Shown here: positions 39,091 to 48,967 of the stretch, piece by piece
How positions within the stretch are numbered: the stretch's first letter is position 1
Layout: each line of letters begins with the position of its first letter
Assembly (NCBI GenBank): GCA_026196955.1
Contig: JAPHTO010000118.1
Coordinates: forward strand, 1 to 58,681
Reading direction: 5' to 3'
DNA from: Colwellia sp.
GTDB taxonomy: Bacteria > Pseudomonadota > Gammaproteobacteria > Enterobacterales > Alteromonadaceae
Length of the DNA stretch: 58,681 nucleotides
Notes under the pieces: generated by a model
What the model saw: only the letters and a program-made list of their open reading frames with translations
Database searches by the model: none
Told to the model about the DNA's origin: nothing
Made by a program: the position numbers and the translations under genes

Positions 39091-42000
39091 TTTTATCTGA
39101 TCTGTCGGTAAAAAGGCCTGTTTTTGCTACGGTGATGAACCTGCTTATTATTACCTTTGGCATTGTTGCCTTTTTATTATTACCACTGCGAGAGTATCCT
39201 GATATTGACCCGCCAGTGGTCAGTATTAATACCTCATACCCTGGCGCTTCAGCGGCGATAGTTGAAACCAAAATAACTCAGGTACTCGAAGATAGAATTA
39301 GTGGTGTTGAAGGGGTAAAAACTATCACTTCAAACTCTCGCGTTGGACGTTCATCTATTTCCATTGAGTTTACTTTAGATAGAGATATAGATTCAGCGAC
39401 TAATGATGTTCGCGATAGGGTGTCGCGCGCGCTGAATAATTTACCTGAACAAGCTGACCCGCCTGAGGTGTATAAAGCCAATGATGATGAAAGCGTTATT
39501 GTTTGGTTTGTCTTGCAAAGTGAGACGATGAGCACCTTAGAGTTAACGGATTATGCGAACAGATATATAGTCGACCGATTTTCAGTGGTTGATGGTGTTG
39601 CAAGAGTACGTGTTGGCGGTGGACGTACTTATGCGATGAAAATTTTATTAGATCGAAGCGCTATGGCTGCCCGTAATGTTACCGTACAAGATATTGAGTC
39701 AACCTTGCGTGAGGAGAATATTGAATTACCCGCGGGGCGAGTGGAGTCTATTGACCGAGATTTTTCTATTCGAGTACAACGTAGTTATTTAACCGCACAA
39801 GACTTTGCCACTATGGTAATTAAACGTGCCAAAGATAATTCATTTGTACGTTTAGGGGATATTGCTCACGTTAGTGTTGCAGCTCAAGATGATGAGAATA
39901 TGTTTCGCGGTAATGGTAAGAACATGGTTGGCTTAGGCATTATCAAACAGTCAAAAGCGAATACCTTAGAAGTGGTTAAATCTGCCCGAAAGGAAATGAT
40001 TGCTGTGCGTCAATCACTGCCTATGGGGACGACTATCACCAATAGTTATGATTCCTCTGTTTTTATTCAAGGCTCTATTGATGAAGTGTATAATACGTTA
40101 GTTATTGCCATGTTGATGGTAGTGCTAGTCATTTTCTTATTCTTGGGCAATGTGCGTGCCACACTCATCCCTGCGGTTACTGTCCCCGTCGCATTAATTG
40201 GCTCTATGATGACCTTATCTTGGTTTGGTTTTTCGATTAATTTACTAACCTTACTCGCACTCGTGTTAGCAATAGGTTTAGTGGTTGATGACTCGATTGT
40301 TGTTTTAGAAAATATTTATCGCCGAATTGAAAATGGTCAAACCCCTTTGCTTGCCGCTTATGAGGGAGGCAGGGAAGTTGCCTTTGCTGTTATTGCCACG
40401 ACATTAGTACTTGTGGCTGTTTTTGTGCCTTTAGTGTTTTTATCGGGGAATGTTGGCCGGCTATTTACCGAATTTGCTATTGCAATAGCTGCCGCAGTTG
40501 TTTTCTCAAGTGTTACAGCACTTTCATTAACTCCGATGATGTGCTCTAAAATGTTAAAACATCGGCAACGTAGCTCTTCTTTTGGACAGTTTTTGGATAA
40601 AAGTTTTGCCAAATTTGAAGCGTCTTATGGGCGTGCTTTAGCCAAAAGTATCCATCAACCTGTGCTTATTATTAGCGTTGTAGCGGTTGCACTTATGCTG
40701 GTTTATATGCTTTTTAATAAGCTACCATCTGAGTACACCCCCAAAGAAGATCGCGGTAATTTGTTTCTTATTATGCAAAGTGCAGAGGGAGCAAGTTATG
40801 AAAATAATGTTAAGAATATGCAGCAGATTGAAGAAAAATTATTAGCGTACAAACAACGAGATGAACTTGATCGCGTTATTGTTCGTGTGCCTGGTTTTGG
40901 TGGCACAGGTGGCATTGCCATAATAGGCATGCCTGATTGGGGAGAGCGTAGTTTTGATACCTTTGAATTTATCAATAGAATTAATAAAGAGCTGCACAGT
41001 GTTACCGATGTAAGAGCCTTTGCGATGATGCGTCGTGGCATTGGCGGTGGTGGCAGCAATGCCCCCGTAGCCTTTGTATTGCAAGGTAATACCTATGAAG
41101 AGCTAGCTCAGTGGCGTGATATTGTTATTAAAGAAGCGCAAAAAAATCCTATGCTTTCTGCTGTAAATTCAGATTACAAAGAAACCTATCCGCAGTTAAT
41201 GGTGAAAATTGATCGAGATAGGGCTTATGACTTAGGTGTTCCCGTTGGCGATATCGCTAAAACATTGGAAACCATGTTAGGTCAGCGTCGTGTAACAACG
41301 TTTGTTGAACGTGGTGAAGAATATGATGTGATTGTCGAGGGCGATGAAAGGCAATATCGTAGCCCTGCTGATATTGACAATATTTATGTGCGCTCGCCTA
41401 GCTCAAACGAACTTATTCCCTTAGCTAATTTAATCACTATCACAGAGAGTGCGACCTCGTCACGCTTAAATCGCTATAATCGATTGCGAAGCGTTACCAT
41501 AACCGCCAACTTAGCAGATGGTTACGCATTGGGTGATGCTTTAGACTTTTTGAAAAATATTGCCGATCAACAATTACCTGAAGAAACGCAAATAGCTTAT
41601 AAAGGGCAATCGCTACTATTAAAAGAATCAGGTAACTCCGTCTTATTAGTGTTTTTCTTGGCGTTATTGATCACTTTTTTAGTCTTATCAGCCCAGTTTG
41701 AAAGTTTTATTCACCCTTTAGTTATACTCCTAACCGTGCCTTTAGCTCTTGTCGGTGCCCTAGTGGGGCTTGAGTTTATGGGAATGAGTTTAAATATTTA
41801 CAGTCAAATAGGCATTGTAATGTTGATTGGTTTAGCAGCAAAGAATGGTATTTTAATTGTTGAGTTTGCTAATCAACTGCGTGATAAAGGTGTTGAGTTT
41901 GAGCAAGCCCTAATTAATGCTGCACAGCAGCGATTAAGACCTATAGTGATGACCACCTTTACTACGGTTACAAGCGCAATTCCTTTGGTGCTTGCATCAG

Positions 42001-42185
42001 GCCCAGGTGCAGAAAGTAGAATGGTTATTGGTGTGGTTATTTTTGCTGGCGTGTCTTTAGCCAGTATCTTTACTTTGTTTATTGTGCCGGGTGCTTACTA
42101 TTGGCTTTGTCGTAACACTGGCTCACCACAAGCTATTGCAACTAAGCTTGCCAAAGAGAAAGCACAGTTAGCAGCAGGAGAATAA
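39087..42185 (+). CDS. RND multidrug efflux permease (second system)
   Basis: 1032-residue HAE-1-type permease with the full AcrB-like proton relay: VDDSIVVLENI in TM4 and GLAAKNGILIVEF in TM10, so both Asp residues and the Lys are present. This differs from the two permeases at 7.8-14.2 kb. It works with the adaptor encoded upstream; the outer-membrane channel is not in the window. Substrates cannot be read from sequence. Confidence 0.92.
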   Translation: MILSDLSVKRPVFATVMNLLIITFGIVAFLLLPLREYPDIDPPVVSINTSYPGASAAIVETKITQVLEDRISGVEGVKTITSNSRVGRSSISIEFTLDRDIDSATNDVRDRVSRALNNLPEQADPPEVYKANDDESVIVWFVLQSETMSTLELTDYANRYIVDRFSVVDGVARVRVGGGRTYAMKILLDRSAMAARNVTVQDIESTLREENIELPAGRVESIDRDFSIRVQRSYLTAQDFATMVIKRAKDNSFVRLGDIAHVSVAAQDDENMFRGNGKNMVGLGIIKQSKANTLEVVKSARKEMIAVRQSLPMGTTITNSYDSSVFIQGSIDEVYNTLVIAMLMVVLVIFLFLGNVRATLIPAVTVPVALIGSMMTLSWFGFSINLLTLLALVLAIGLVVDDSIVVLENIYRRIENGQTPLLAAYEGGREVAFAVIATTLVLVAVFVPLVFLSGNVGRLFTEFAIAIAAAVVFSSVTALSLTPMMCSKMLKHRQRSSSFGQFLDKSFAKFEASYGRALAKSIHQPVLIISVVAVALMLVYMLFNKLPSEYTPKEDRGNLFLIMQSAEGASYENNVKNMQQIEEKLLAYKQRDELDRVIVRVPGFGGTGGIAIIGMPDWGERSFDTFEFINRINKELHSVTDVRAFAMMRRGIGGGGSNAPVAFVLQGNTYEELAQWRDIVIKEAQKNPMLSAVNSDYKETYPQLMVKIDRDRAYDLGVPVGDIAKTLETMLGQRRVTTFVERGEEYDVIVEGDERQYRSPADIDNIYVRSPSSNELIPLANLITITESATSSRLNRYNRLRSVTITANLADGYALGDALDFLKNIADQQLPEETQIAYKGQSLLLKESGNSVLLVFFLALLITFLVLSAQFESFIHPLVILLTVPLALVGALVGLEFMGMSLNIYSQIGIVMLIGLAAKNGILIVEFANQLRDKGVEFEQALINAAQQRLRPIVMTTFTTVTSAIPLVLASGPGAESRMVIGVVIFAGVSLASIFTLFIVPGAYYWLCRNTGSPQAIATKLAKEKAQLAAGE

Positions 42186-42331
42186 AGGCGAGAAATAGTT
42201 GCTCGCTAGCATTGGCTTGATAAGCATTATTATCTAATGCAATAGCGCCTATTGAGCCTATTAAATAGAAGTTACTGGTGACATGATAACTCAATAAATT
42301 AGTGTTATTGGTATAACTATTAGGTGTGAAG

Positions 42332-42361
42332 AGTGCCGTCATTTGAAGATAACGGCACTTT
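42332..42361. terminator. Hairpin between the RND permease gene and pheA
   Basis: 8-bp stem AGTGCCGT with its complement and a 12-nt loop. The plus-strand side is followed by a short T run. It lies between convergent genes. Confidence 0.6.
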
Positions 42362-42377
42362 AGAAAGGGGTAGAAGA

Positions 42378-43553
42378 TTAAATTTCGTTGCTTGGAACAC
42401 TGGTTGGACTAATATGTTCGATAGGATAGCAACCTAATACTTTAATGAAATTTGTGTGCTTGGTTATTTCATTAATCGCTTCTTGTAAGGCAAAACTTTT
42501 TAAGTTTGCTTCGACATCAATATAAAACATTTCTTCCCAAGGACGGCCTTGAATAGGGCGAGACTCAAGTTTACACATATTAATACCTTTATCTTTTAGT
42601 ACTAATAAACACTCAACCAAGGCGCCAGCTTTTTGACCTGTTGCTAAAATAATGGCAGTTTTAGCAGGAATTTGTTCAGCAACATCGACAGCTTTTCTTG
42701 CCACAAGAATAAAGCGAGAGTGATTTTCATTTTGGTTGGCTATCGATTTCTCTAATGCTTGTAATTGATATAGTTGCCCACCTTCTTCACTGCCAATCAC
42801 AGCTATGGTGTCGTCTTGCAACTCAGAGACTTTCACCATAGCATCAGCGGTGCTGTCGCAATATTCAATGCGTATATTGGTCTGTTTATCTAAGAAGTTA
42901 CTGCATTGAGCAAAGGGTTGACCGTGGGCGTATATTGTTTTTATTTTATCTAGGCTTGAATTAACAGCCGTTAACAAGCAATGTTCTATCGGTTGGGTAA
43001 TTTCACCCACGATAGATAAATTAGTGTGCTGCAATAAGTCATAGACTTGGTTAATACTACCTGAGCTAGTATTTTCAATGGGCAACATGCCGTAATCGAC
43101 TTGTCCAGACTCAACTTGCTGTAAGATATCGCTAAAGTTTTGACAACCTGATTCAACAATTCTTTCTGCACGTCTTGAAAAATAACGGTGACTTGCTAGG
43201 TAGCTATACGAGCCTTTATCACCTAAAAAAGCAACGCTAACGGTTGGTGTTTGAATGTCGGGGTTAGCCAAACTTTGTAAATAAGCCTGTTGATTAAGTA
43301 CAGAATCTTCAATGATGGTTTGGAAAACACTAGTTACATAGTGAGCATCTAAACCAAGCTCTTTACCTTGTTTAATTAATCGAATTAATAGCTCTTGTTC
43401 ACGCTGTTGATCTCGAATAGGACGAACCTGTTGAACTTTACTTTTTGCAACGTTGAGGGTGAGCGCGCGACGTTTGGCAAATAAGGTTAATAATTCCTTA
43501 TCTAAACTGGTGATCTCTTTACGTATTTCGTTTAAGTCTAATTTTTCGCTCAC
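42378..43553 (-). CDS. pheA: Bifunctional chorismate mutase/prephenate dehydratase PheA
   Basis: 391 residues; makes phenylpyruvate from chorismate. The order is an AroQ chorismate mutase helix bundle (1-90, LDLNEIRKEITSLDKELLTL), prephenate dehydratase (about 105-285, with VAFLGDKGSYSYLA and GMLPIENTSSGSI) and a C-terminal ACT domain with ESRPIQG, the Phe-binding motif for feedback control. The start is GTG with AGGA 9 nt upstream. A promoter and hairpin upstream suggest transcriptional attenuation. Confidence 0.95.
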   Translation of the reverse strand: MSEKLDLNEIRKEITSLDKELLTLFAKRRALTLNVAKSKVQQVRPIRDQQREQELLIRLIKQGKELGLDAHYVTSVFQTIIEDSVLNQQAYLQSLANPDIQTPTVSVAFLGDKGSYSYLASHRYFSRRAERIVESGCQNFSDILQQVESGQVDYGMLPIENTSSGSINQVYDLLQHTNLSIVGEITQPIEHCLLTAVNSSLDKIKTIYAHGQPFAQCSNFLDKQTNIRIEYCDSTADAMVKVSELQDDTIAVIGSEEGGQLYQLQALEKSIANQNENHSRFILVARKAVDVAEQIPAKTAIILATGQKAGALVECLLVLKDKGINMCKLESRPIQGRPWEEMFYIDVEANLKSFALQEAINEITKHTNFIKVLGCYPIEHISPTSVPSNEI

Positions 43554-43593
43554 GTTTATTTCCTACTTTACTTTTTGTGTTCTTCTACCTAAG

Positions 43594-43676
43594 AAAAAAA
43601 CCTTCCGCATGGAAGGTTTTTAATTAAATACTTCACTAGAGCGCTTACTCTAGCGAGCTTGACTAAATTCTGTCAA
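43594..43676 (-). promoter_or_regulatory. pheA promoter and attenuator-like leader hairpin
   Basis: On the minus strand, TTGACA (43671-43676) and TAGAGT (43647-43652) are spaced 18 bp. Some 25 bp after the predicted start comes an 11-bp hairpin, AAAAACCTTCC-ATGC-GGAAGGTTTTT, continuing into a T run (43594-43621). This is a terminator inside the pheA leader. No classical Phe-rich leader peptide precedes it. A 15-codon GTG frame (43589-43636) runs through the hairpin and contains two Phe codons in the T run, but it has no ribosome site. Confidence 0.6.
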
Positions 43677-43712
43677 CACTTTCTTTAGACCATTTTTTAT
43701 TACGACATATAT

Positions 43713-44099
43713 TTAAGGGATACATTGCCAAATAATGGTGAAACTACAGATGGTAGCCACAAACCAAATTAAGCTGCGAAGCTTATCAATATTCATTAAA
43801 TATAAGATGTTATATAACACTCGCGCGCAGACATGTACTACAGCGAGTAACACTATATTTTCGCCTGTGTGATGTGTGGCAATTGCCAATAAAATTGCCG
43901 GGGCAAATATTATTAATGACTCAAAAGCATTTTGATGTGCTGCTAAAGCGCGAGCGCCAAAACCTGTTAACTTGCTTTGTTGTTCACGTGGGTGATTGTT
44001 ATTGTAACCACCTAGTTTGTTCATTGCATAAGCAACAGGGCCTTTTGCTAGCAGTGGTAAAAGTGTCGCGATAAATAAGCACCAAATTAACGTTGTCAT
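43713..44099 (-). CDS. MAPEG family membrane protein
   Basis: 128 residues with about four membrane helices. The segment NPREQQSKLTGFGARALAAHQNAFESL is the MAPEG/YecN-type signature. Bacterial members are glutathione-related or of unknown function. It lies between pheA and the acylase gene on the same strand, but the pheA promoter is separate. Confidence 0.88.
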   Translation of the reverse strand: MTTLIWCLFIATLLPLLAKGPVAYAMNKLGGYNNNHPREQQSKLTGFGARALAAHQNAFESLIIFAPAILLAIATHHTGENIVLLAVVHVCARVLYNILYLMNIDKLRSLIWFVATICSFTIIWQCIP

Positions 44100-44141
44100 T
44101 GTTTTTCCTTTGTTGTTGTTATCATTTTTGTAAATTTACTC

Positions 44142-46559
44142 TTAATAGCTTAGCAGCGTTAGTGTGTATTTTGTTTCACCCGGTAAAAATGGCGAAGGCT
44201 TTCCTTGCTCCCAATCACTATGGCCTTTGCCATAGTATGGGCTCCAAGGATGACTCGCCTGACTTGTTGGCATGTGGAAAATCCCTGTTTCTTCATGCCC
44301 AGGTGACACGACCATTCGCTCAGAAGCGCCAAAAGCCTTCCCTTGAACTTTTGGCATGTAACTGTCTCCTGAGAGTGCATTGGCTGGCATGTCTAACCAT
44401 CGGTCAATAAAAGGTACACCCTTACTTAATGGATGGCGAATGGCTGTGGTATTTTGTTGACCCCAAGTAGCAGCACTAAGTGGCTGCTGATTGCCATCGG
44501 GTGTTGTTTTCATGTCATCAAGGGTTTTTTGTAGTGCATTATTAAAGACTGCTGTCCATGAGGATAATGGCCGCATCATAAAGTTATCATTTTGTTGGTT
44601 AACAAGTTGCCATAATGGCGTTTCTATTTGGTGACGTATGCTTCGAAACTTATAATTTTTATCAAGTTTACTAAGTGTTTCGTTTAACTCACTGAAAACG
44701 AGATCACGTAAATTAAGTCGAAAATTCCTTACCAAGCGGTAACTTACTGAGTCGATATGAGCGCTTAAAGTATCATCATTAGATAAGAGGCTTTTTACTT
44801 CGATAAAATCACTGTGCTGAGCGAGGGCTTGTTCAGTTAACACTTTTGCTAACAAAAAGTCTTGCCAACGTTTTAAGAATAAAGCGCGATCATCTAAACC
44901 TATAGCCAGTAATGCTTTTTCATCAAAGTGCTTTAGCGCTAACAAATCGTCACGAATTTGTCCTGCTCTTGCACCTAAAGCATAACCACCATTGCCTATC
45001 TTATTCAGCATCTCGTCACCAACTACACGTGAATTTGCTGTCCATAAACGGTCATTTGTTGGGTTGAATACGCTAGGGTATTGCTTTGGAGCTAGATAGC
45101 CTTGCCAGCCATTATCACCATGGTGCCAATAGGCTGGTGTTTCACCAAGCTTGCCGAATTTTTTCGGTAGCGGCCCCATTATAGTCCAGCCAATATTACC
45201 CGCTTTATCACCAACCATCATATTCTGTGAGGGGATACCACTTCGTGCCGCTATATTGAAAGCTTGTTCAACATTTTGGGCTAGCTCTAATTCTACTGCA
45301 GTTAAATTCACAGCCTCTTTATCATGAGCAACCCAACGATAGGCGAGTGATTGTCCAAGATGGTTTTCACCGATAACAGGTCCCCAGATAGTTTCTTTAA
45401 TGGTGATTTCTACCGGTTGTTCATCTTTTATGGCAATAATTTGTTTATGGTAGGTAAAGTCAGTTTCACCTTCAGGCGTTAAATACTTGCTACCATCAGC
45501 GGATGTTTGTAATACGATGATATCGCTATAGTCGCCATAACTATTGGTAAACCCCCATGCTATATTGCCATTACTGCCAATCACCATATTGGGCGTGCCA
45601 GGTAGTGTTGCCCCCGTTATACTGACTTTTTGGTTGTTTTTTGGGTACTCAAAACGGGCGCGGAACCAAGTATTAGGAACCCTTATGCTTAAGTGCATAT
45701 CATTAGCGACAATAGCACTACCTGTACTACTAACTTTTCCTGAAATAGCCCAATTATTTGACCCCGGAAATTCATCTGCTTGGTAATTATTGTGACTTAA
45801 TATATGTTCAGTTGATGTTAGATCCGCTTCACTTTTTATCACTGATGCCGATGCAGCTGGCCATGCGTTAGTTGGCATGGGTGCAGGTTTATATTGGCTT
45901 CCATCAATGGCTGCATCCCAAATGCTGCCTTTAGGATCTAAAAAGGCATATACATCGGTGCTTAAAACGGCTTTCATCAATCCTAAGGTGCGCTCTCGTT
46001 GACCATCAGGGTATTGCAAATCAATATACATGCTAAAAACAGCTAATATTGAATCTTCTTCACTCCACTGCACTGGCGCTTGTCGTAGCAATAAGTACTC
46101 AAATGGCTCTGTACTTAAGTGTAAAAGGCCTTGGTTAACACCACGAGTGTATGCATTAAGTAGTTCTTTTTGCTCGGTAGGCAAGGTGTTTACAATTTTT
46201 CTTGCCCTTTCTCTAAAGCGGTGGCGGCGAATAGATTTATCATAATCAAGTGCCACAGCACCAAAGAGGCTAGAAAGCTCTCCTGCAGAGTTACGCCTTA
46301 ACAAGTCCATTTGAAAAAAGCGTTCTTGGGCATGAATAAAGCCAGTTGATACCGCAATATCGACACGACTTTTCGCTTTAATCGTGACGATACCTTGATC
46401 ATCTCGCTCAACGAGAGCCGTGTCTTTGAGGCCAAAAACTGTTTTTTTTCCTTCAAGCAAAGGTAAAGCACTATCAACTTTGCTATATAACCAAGTTGCA
46501 CCAGATGATAGGACTAATGAGCCTACCAATAAAATAGCGATTATTATTTTTTTGATCAT
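44142..46559 (-). CDS. Penicillin acylase family protein (Ntn hydrolase)
   Basis: 805 residues. An N-terminal hydrophobic segment (IIIAILLVGSLVLSSGATWLY) exports it to the periplasm. The autoprocessing site is G/SNNWAISG at about residue 270: the Ser would become the N-terminal nucleophile of the beta chain. Further conserved segments are ANDMHLSIRVPNTW and SNGNIAWGFTNSYGDYSD. Relatives hydrolyse penicillins, acyl-homoserine lactones or other amides, so the substrate is open. It is monocistronic. Confidence 0.9.
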   Translation of the reverse strand: MIKKIIIAILLVGSLVLSSGATWLYSKVDSALPLLEGKKTVFGLKDTALVERDDQGIVTIKAKSRVDIAVSTGFIHAQERFFQMDLLRRNSAGELSSLFGAVALDYDKSIRRHRFRERARKIVNTLPTEQKELLNAYTRGVNQGLLHLSTEPFEYLLLRQAPVQWSEEDSILAVFSMYIDLQYPDGQRERTLGLMKAVLSTDVYAFLDPKGSIWDAAIDGSQYKPAPMPTNAWPAASASVIKSEADLTSTEHILSHNNYQADEFPGSNNWAISGKVSSTGSAIVANDMHLSIRVPNTWFRARFEYPKNNQKVSITGATLPGTPNMVIGSNGNIAWGFTNSYGDYSDIIVLQTSADGSKYLTPEGETDFTYHKQIIAIKDEQPVEITIKETIWGPVIGENHLGQSLAYRWVAHDKEAVNLTAVELELAQNVEQAFNIAARSGIPSQNMMVGDKAGNIGWTIMGPLPKKFGKLGETPAYWHHGDNGWQGYLAPKQYPSVFNPTNDRLWTANSRVVGDEMLNKIGNGGYALGARAGQIRDDLLALKHFDEKALLAIGLDDRALFLKRWQDFLLAKVLTEQALAQHSDFIEVKSLLSNDDTLSAHIDSVSYRLVRNFRLNLRDLVFSELNETLSKLDKNYKFRSIRHQIETPLWQLVNQQNDNFMMRPLSSWTAVFNNALQKTLDDMKTTPDGNQQPLSAATWGQQNTTAIRHPLSKGVPFIDRWLDMPANALSGDSYMPKVQGKAFGASERMVVSPGHEETGIFHMPTSQASHPWSPYYGKGHSDWEQGKPSPFLPGETKYTLTLLSY

Positions 46560-46643
46560 CTTGTTAAAAATGTAAAATTGCGATGTGAATAGAGTAACCG
46601 AATAAGGTAAAAGTGCGAAAGTTTTTGTTGTTTTTATTCTAAT

Positions 46644-46736
46644 GTTAACTTGTACAAAAGTTAACCGCTTGTTTTAGCTTGATAAAGAGAAAAGCTTAAA
46701 AAACTTTAGGTTTTAAAGTTAACCGAATGTTATAAT
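46644..46736 (+). promoter_or_regulatory. Promoter region with three GTTAAC palindromes
   Basis: GTTAAC occurs at 46644, 46660 and 46718; the last two are part of the direct repeat AAGTTAACCG. A consensus -10 TATAAT lies at 46731-46736, and the third GTTAAC is 7 bp upstream of it, inside the promoter spacer. Arrangement suggests regulation of the next gene, but the factor is unknown. Confidence 0.35.
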
Positions 46737-46784
46737 AACGGCTATTATTATTATACAACTGCTCTATGATTTCCGAGGTTTTTA

Positions 46785-47132
46785 GTGACAAATTTAATGT
46801 CAAAACACGTTAAAGTGGGAGAATGGATTTTCGAAATAAAAATGGTTCGCGCATTGAAAGTGGATCAATATGGTCAACCTTATTCAGCTATTGCTAATTG
46901 TAATATTAATGGCGACACCATGTATATTGATGGTTTATTAACCAAGGATAAACAAACCTTTACCAAAGATGATTTCGACTCCTTTACCGAGTTTGGAAAA
47001 ATCATGGATTTGAAGCAGATTTCTTATCATAGATATCAAAATGGCAAATCAGTCACTAAAGACGTTATGGTTGAGCCTAGCGATAATCTAACCAACTTTG
47101 TTACGGATAACACCATACGATTAGTGAAATAA
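46785..47132 (+). CDS. Small conserved-looking protein of unknown function
   Basis: 115 residues, soluble, acidic/basic mixed, with no signal or membrane segment. The start is GTG, supported by GAGG 6 nt upstream; an ATG four codons later (46797) is possible. The product begins KHVKVGEWIFEIKM, suggesting a beta-rich fold. No family recognised. Its promoter region holds three GTTAAC palindromes. Confidence 0.65.
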   Translation: MTNLMSKHVKVGEWIFEIKMVRALKVDQYGQPYSAIANCNINGDTMYIDGLLTKDKQTFTKDDFDSFTEFGKIMDLKQISYHRYQNGKSVTKDVMVEPSDNLTNFVTDNTIRLVK

Positions 47133-47304
47133 CTTTTAGCCTAATAGGTTGGCTTGAAAGCTGGCTATGGCATGTAAAAGATATTCTGTTATATCAAAAT
47201 TGAGAATTAAAAAGAGAAAAGCAACAGGCTGCAAAGGTCTTGTTTCATGCTTTTTTATTGTTAAAATAACCCTCCTATAATCAATCAAATCCAATTTAAC
47301 TATT

Positions 47305-47856
47305 ATGCCTTCACTTCAAGATCAACTTCTTAAAGCTGGTTTAACCACCAAGCAAAAAACGCGGCAAGCAAATGCAGACAAGCGCAAAAAAAATAAGCAA
47401 AAGCGCAGCGGTGTTCAACATGACGCCACACTGCAAGAGCAAGTTAAGCAAGACTTAGTTAAAGCTCAAGCAGCGAAGCAGGCTAAAGATAATGCTTTGA
47501 ATGAACAGGCGAAACAGCAACTTGCTGAAAAAGAGCAAATGCTGCGCATTAAACAGATTTTAGTGCATCATCAAATTAAAAATGTCGATGGCGACAATGA
47601 ATATAATTACACTTTTAATAAGAAAATCAAAAAATTATCACTTGATACCATGACTCATAAAGCATTAGTCAATGGTCGATTATCATTGTGCGGCTTAGAC
47701 GAGATTACTTACATTGTCACCCGTGAAACTGCTGATAAGCTTGCCGAGTTAGATGCAAGTATCGTTTTAGTGCAAAATGATAAGGTGATAGAGGAAAAAG
47801 TTGATGAAGATGATCCTTATGCCGATTACCAAATACCTGATGATCTTATGTGGTAG
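47305..47856 (+). CDS. yaiL: DUF2058 family protein, YaiL-like
   Basis: 183 residues. The N-terminal SLQDQLLKAGL with a following Lys/Arg-rich helical stretch (about 15-90) and a compact C-terminal domain (YNYTFNKKIKKL to the acidic end) matches E. coli YaiL. The family is described as nucleoid- or polynucleotide-associated, with no defined role. Monocistronic. Confidence 0.88.
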   Translation: MPSLQDQLLKAGLTTKQKTRQANADKRKKNKQKRSGVQHDATLQEQVKQDLVKAQAAKQAKDNALNEQAKQQLAEKEQMLRIKQILVHHQIKNVDGDNEYNYTFNKKIKKLSLDTMTHKALVNGRLSLCGLDEITYIVTRETADKLAELDASIVLVQNDKVIEEKVDEDDPYADYQIPDDLMW

Positions 47857-47973
47857 TCAAGTTAATTTGTCCTCATTATTCATGTGAATAGTAATAATAA
47901 TGGCGCAATAATATTACTTTTGTAACTCGTTGTGTAATAATACATATAGAGCAACTTATTTTGTGAGGGTAAC

Positions 47974-48147
47974 ATGGCCCACGAGGATAGAAGTAATATG
48001 TCAAAAAATACTGAATTAAATGCTGCATTTATTGAAGGAAAGCACGCAGAAGAACAAAAATCTGCACAGCAACAGTTAGCTGATGCTCATAGTGAAATTG
48101 CTGATCTTAAGCTACAAATCGCATGGCTTGAACGTTCTTACGAGTAA
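47974..48147 (+). CDS. Small coiled-coil protein, 57 residues, unknown function
   Basis: An ORF below the usual size cutoff, with a strong ribosome site GAGGG at 47965-47969, 4 nt before ATG. The product reads MAHEDRSNMSKNTELNAA, then a Gln/Glu/Ala/Leu-rich helix with heptad-like hydrophobics (QLADAHSEIADLKLQIAWLE) likely to form a coiled coil. A strong terminator follows at 48182. A second in-frame ATG at 47998 is possible. The complete gene unit (ribosome site, ORF, terminator) makes it more than a chance ORF. It loosely recalls SlyX-size proteins, but I cannot name it. Confidence 0.6.
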   Translation: MAHEDRSNMSKNTELNAAFIEGKHAEEQKSAQQQLADAHSEIADLKLQIAWLERSYE

Positions 48148-48181
48148 TGCTTTTTTAAAATAACTCAAATAATTTTTTATG

Positions 48182-48217
48182 AAAGGCTAGTGTAAATAAT
48201 TACACTAGCCTTTTTTT
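48182..48217 (+). terminator. Terminator after the 57-residue ORF
   Basis: 13-bp perfect stem AAAGGCTAGTGTA with its complement, a 6-nt loop, and a run of seven or more Ts. Confidence 0.9.
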
Positions 48218-48362
48218 AGTTAATTATTTTTGCTTCTTTTTGAAAGTTAATTTGTTGACTTTTATTTAGTCGATCATTTATGTGATCCAATACTTGCAAT
48301 ACTGCCTGTTCATGTTATTTTCTTTGCTAATTTTTAATAATAGCAAGTGATAGGAATTTTCC

Positions 48363-48938
48363 ATGCCAAAGGCAAGTGATATAAAGAAAAATGCAGCAAT
48401 AGAACACAATGGTAAGGTATTGATTGTTCGTGATATTACTCGTTCTGTACCTCAAGGTAGAGCAGGTGGTAGTTTATACCGCATGCGTTTGTACGATGTG
48501 GTGACGGGTGGAAAAGTTGATGAAACCTTTAAAGCAGAAGATATGCTAAATTTTGCTGATTTAAGTCGTCGCCCCTCCATGTTTTCATACATAGATGGTG
48601 ATGAGTATGTTTTTATGGATAATGAAGATTACACCCCTTACAACTTAAATAAAGAAAGTATCAGCGAAGAGTTACTGTTTATAAATGAAGAAACTCAAGG
48701 GTTATCAGTGATTATTGTTGATGATGTGCCTGTCGCTATTGATCTGCCTGCCAGTGTTGATTTAGTTATAACTGAAACAGACCCTTCAATTAAGGGAGCT
48801 TCTGCGAGTGCTCGCACTAAGCCTGCAACACTTTCAACAGGCTTAATAGTACAAGTGCCAGAGCATATTTCTACCGGTGATAAAATTAAAGTTAATACCA
48901 GCGAACATAAATTTATGGGTCGTGCTGACTCTAAATAA
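48363..48938 (+). CDS. efpL: Elongation factor P-like protein EfpL (YeiP)
   Basis: 191 residues with the three-domain EF-P fold. The opening [20 protein letters not shown] and the C-terminal [17 protein letters not shown] match E. coli YeiP/EfpL rather than EF-P. The domain I loop reads [13 protein letters not shown], with Arg where EF-P carries a modifiable Lys, as in the unmodified EfpL group. It relieves ribosome stalling at proline-containing motifs. An M14 peptidase gene follows after 29 bp. Confidence 0.93.
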   Translation: MPKASDIKKNAAIEHNGKVLIVRDITRSVPQGRAGGSLYRMRLYDVVTGGKVDETFKAEDMLNFADLSRRPSMFSYIDGDEYVFMDNEDYTPYNLNKESISEELLFINEETQGLSVIIVDDVPVAIDLPASVDLVITETDPSIKGASASARTKPATLSTGLIVQVPEHISTGDKIKVNTSEHKFMGRADSK

Positions 48939-48967
48939 ATTTGATAAGCAAAATCTATAGGTAAAAT

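Noticed and set aside
42142-42342. Minus-strand 66-codon ORF between the RND permease gene and pheA
   Set aside because: It overlaps the permease 3' end, has no ribosome site and no recognisable protein character beyond a chance hydrophobic end.
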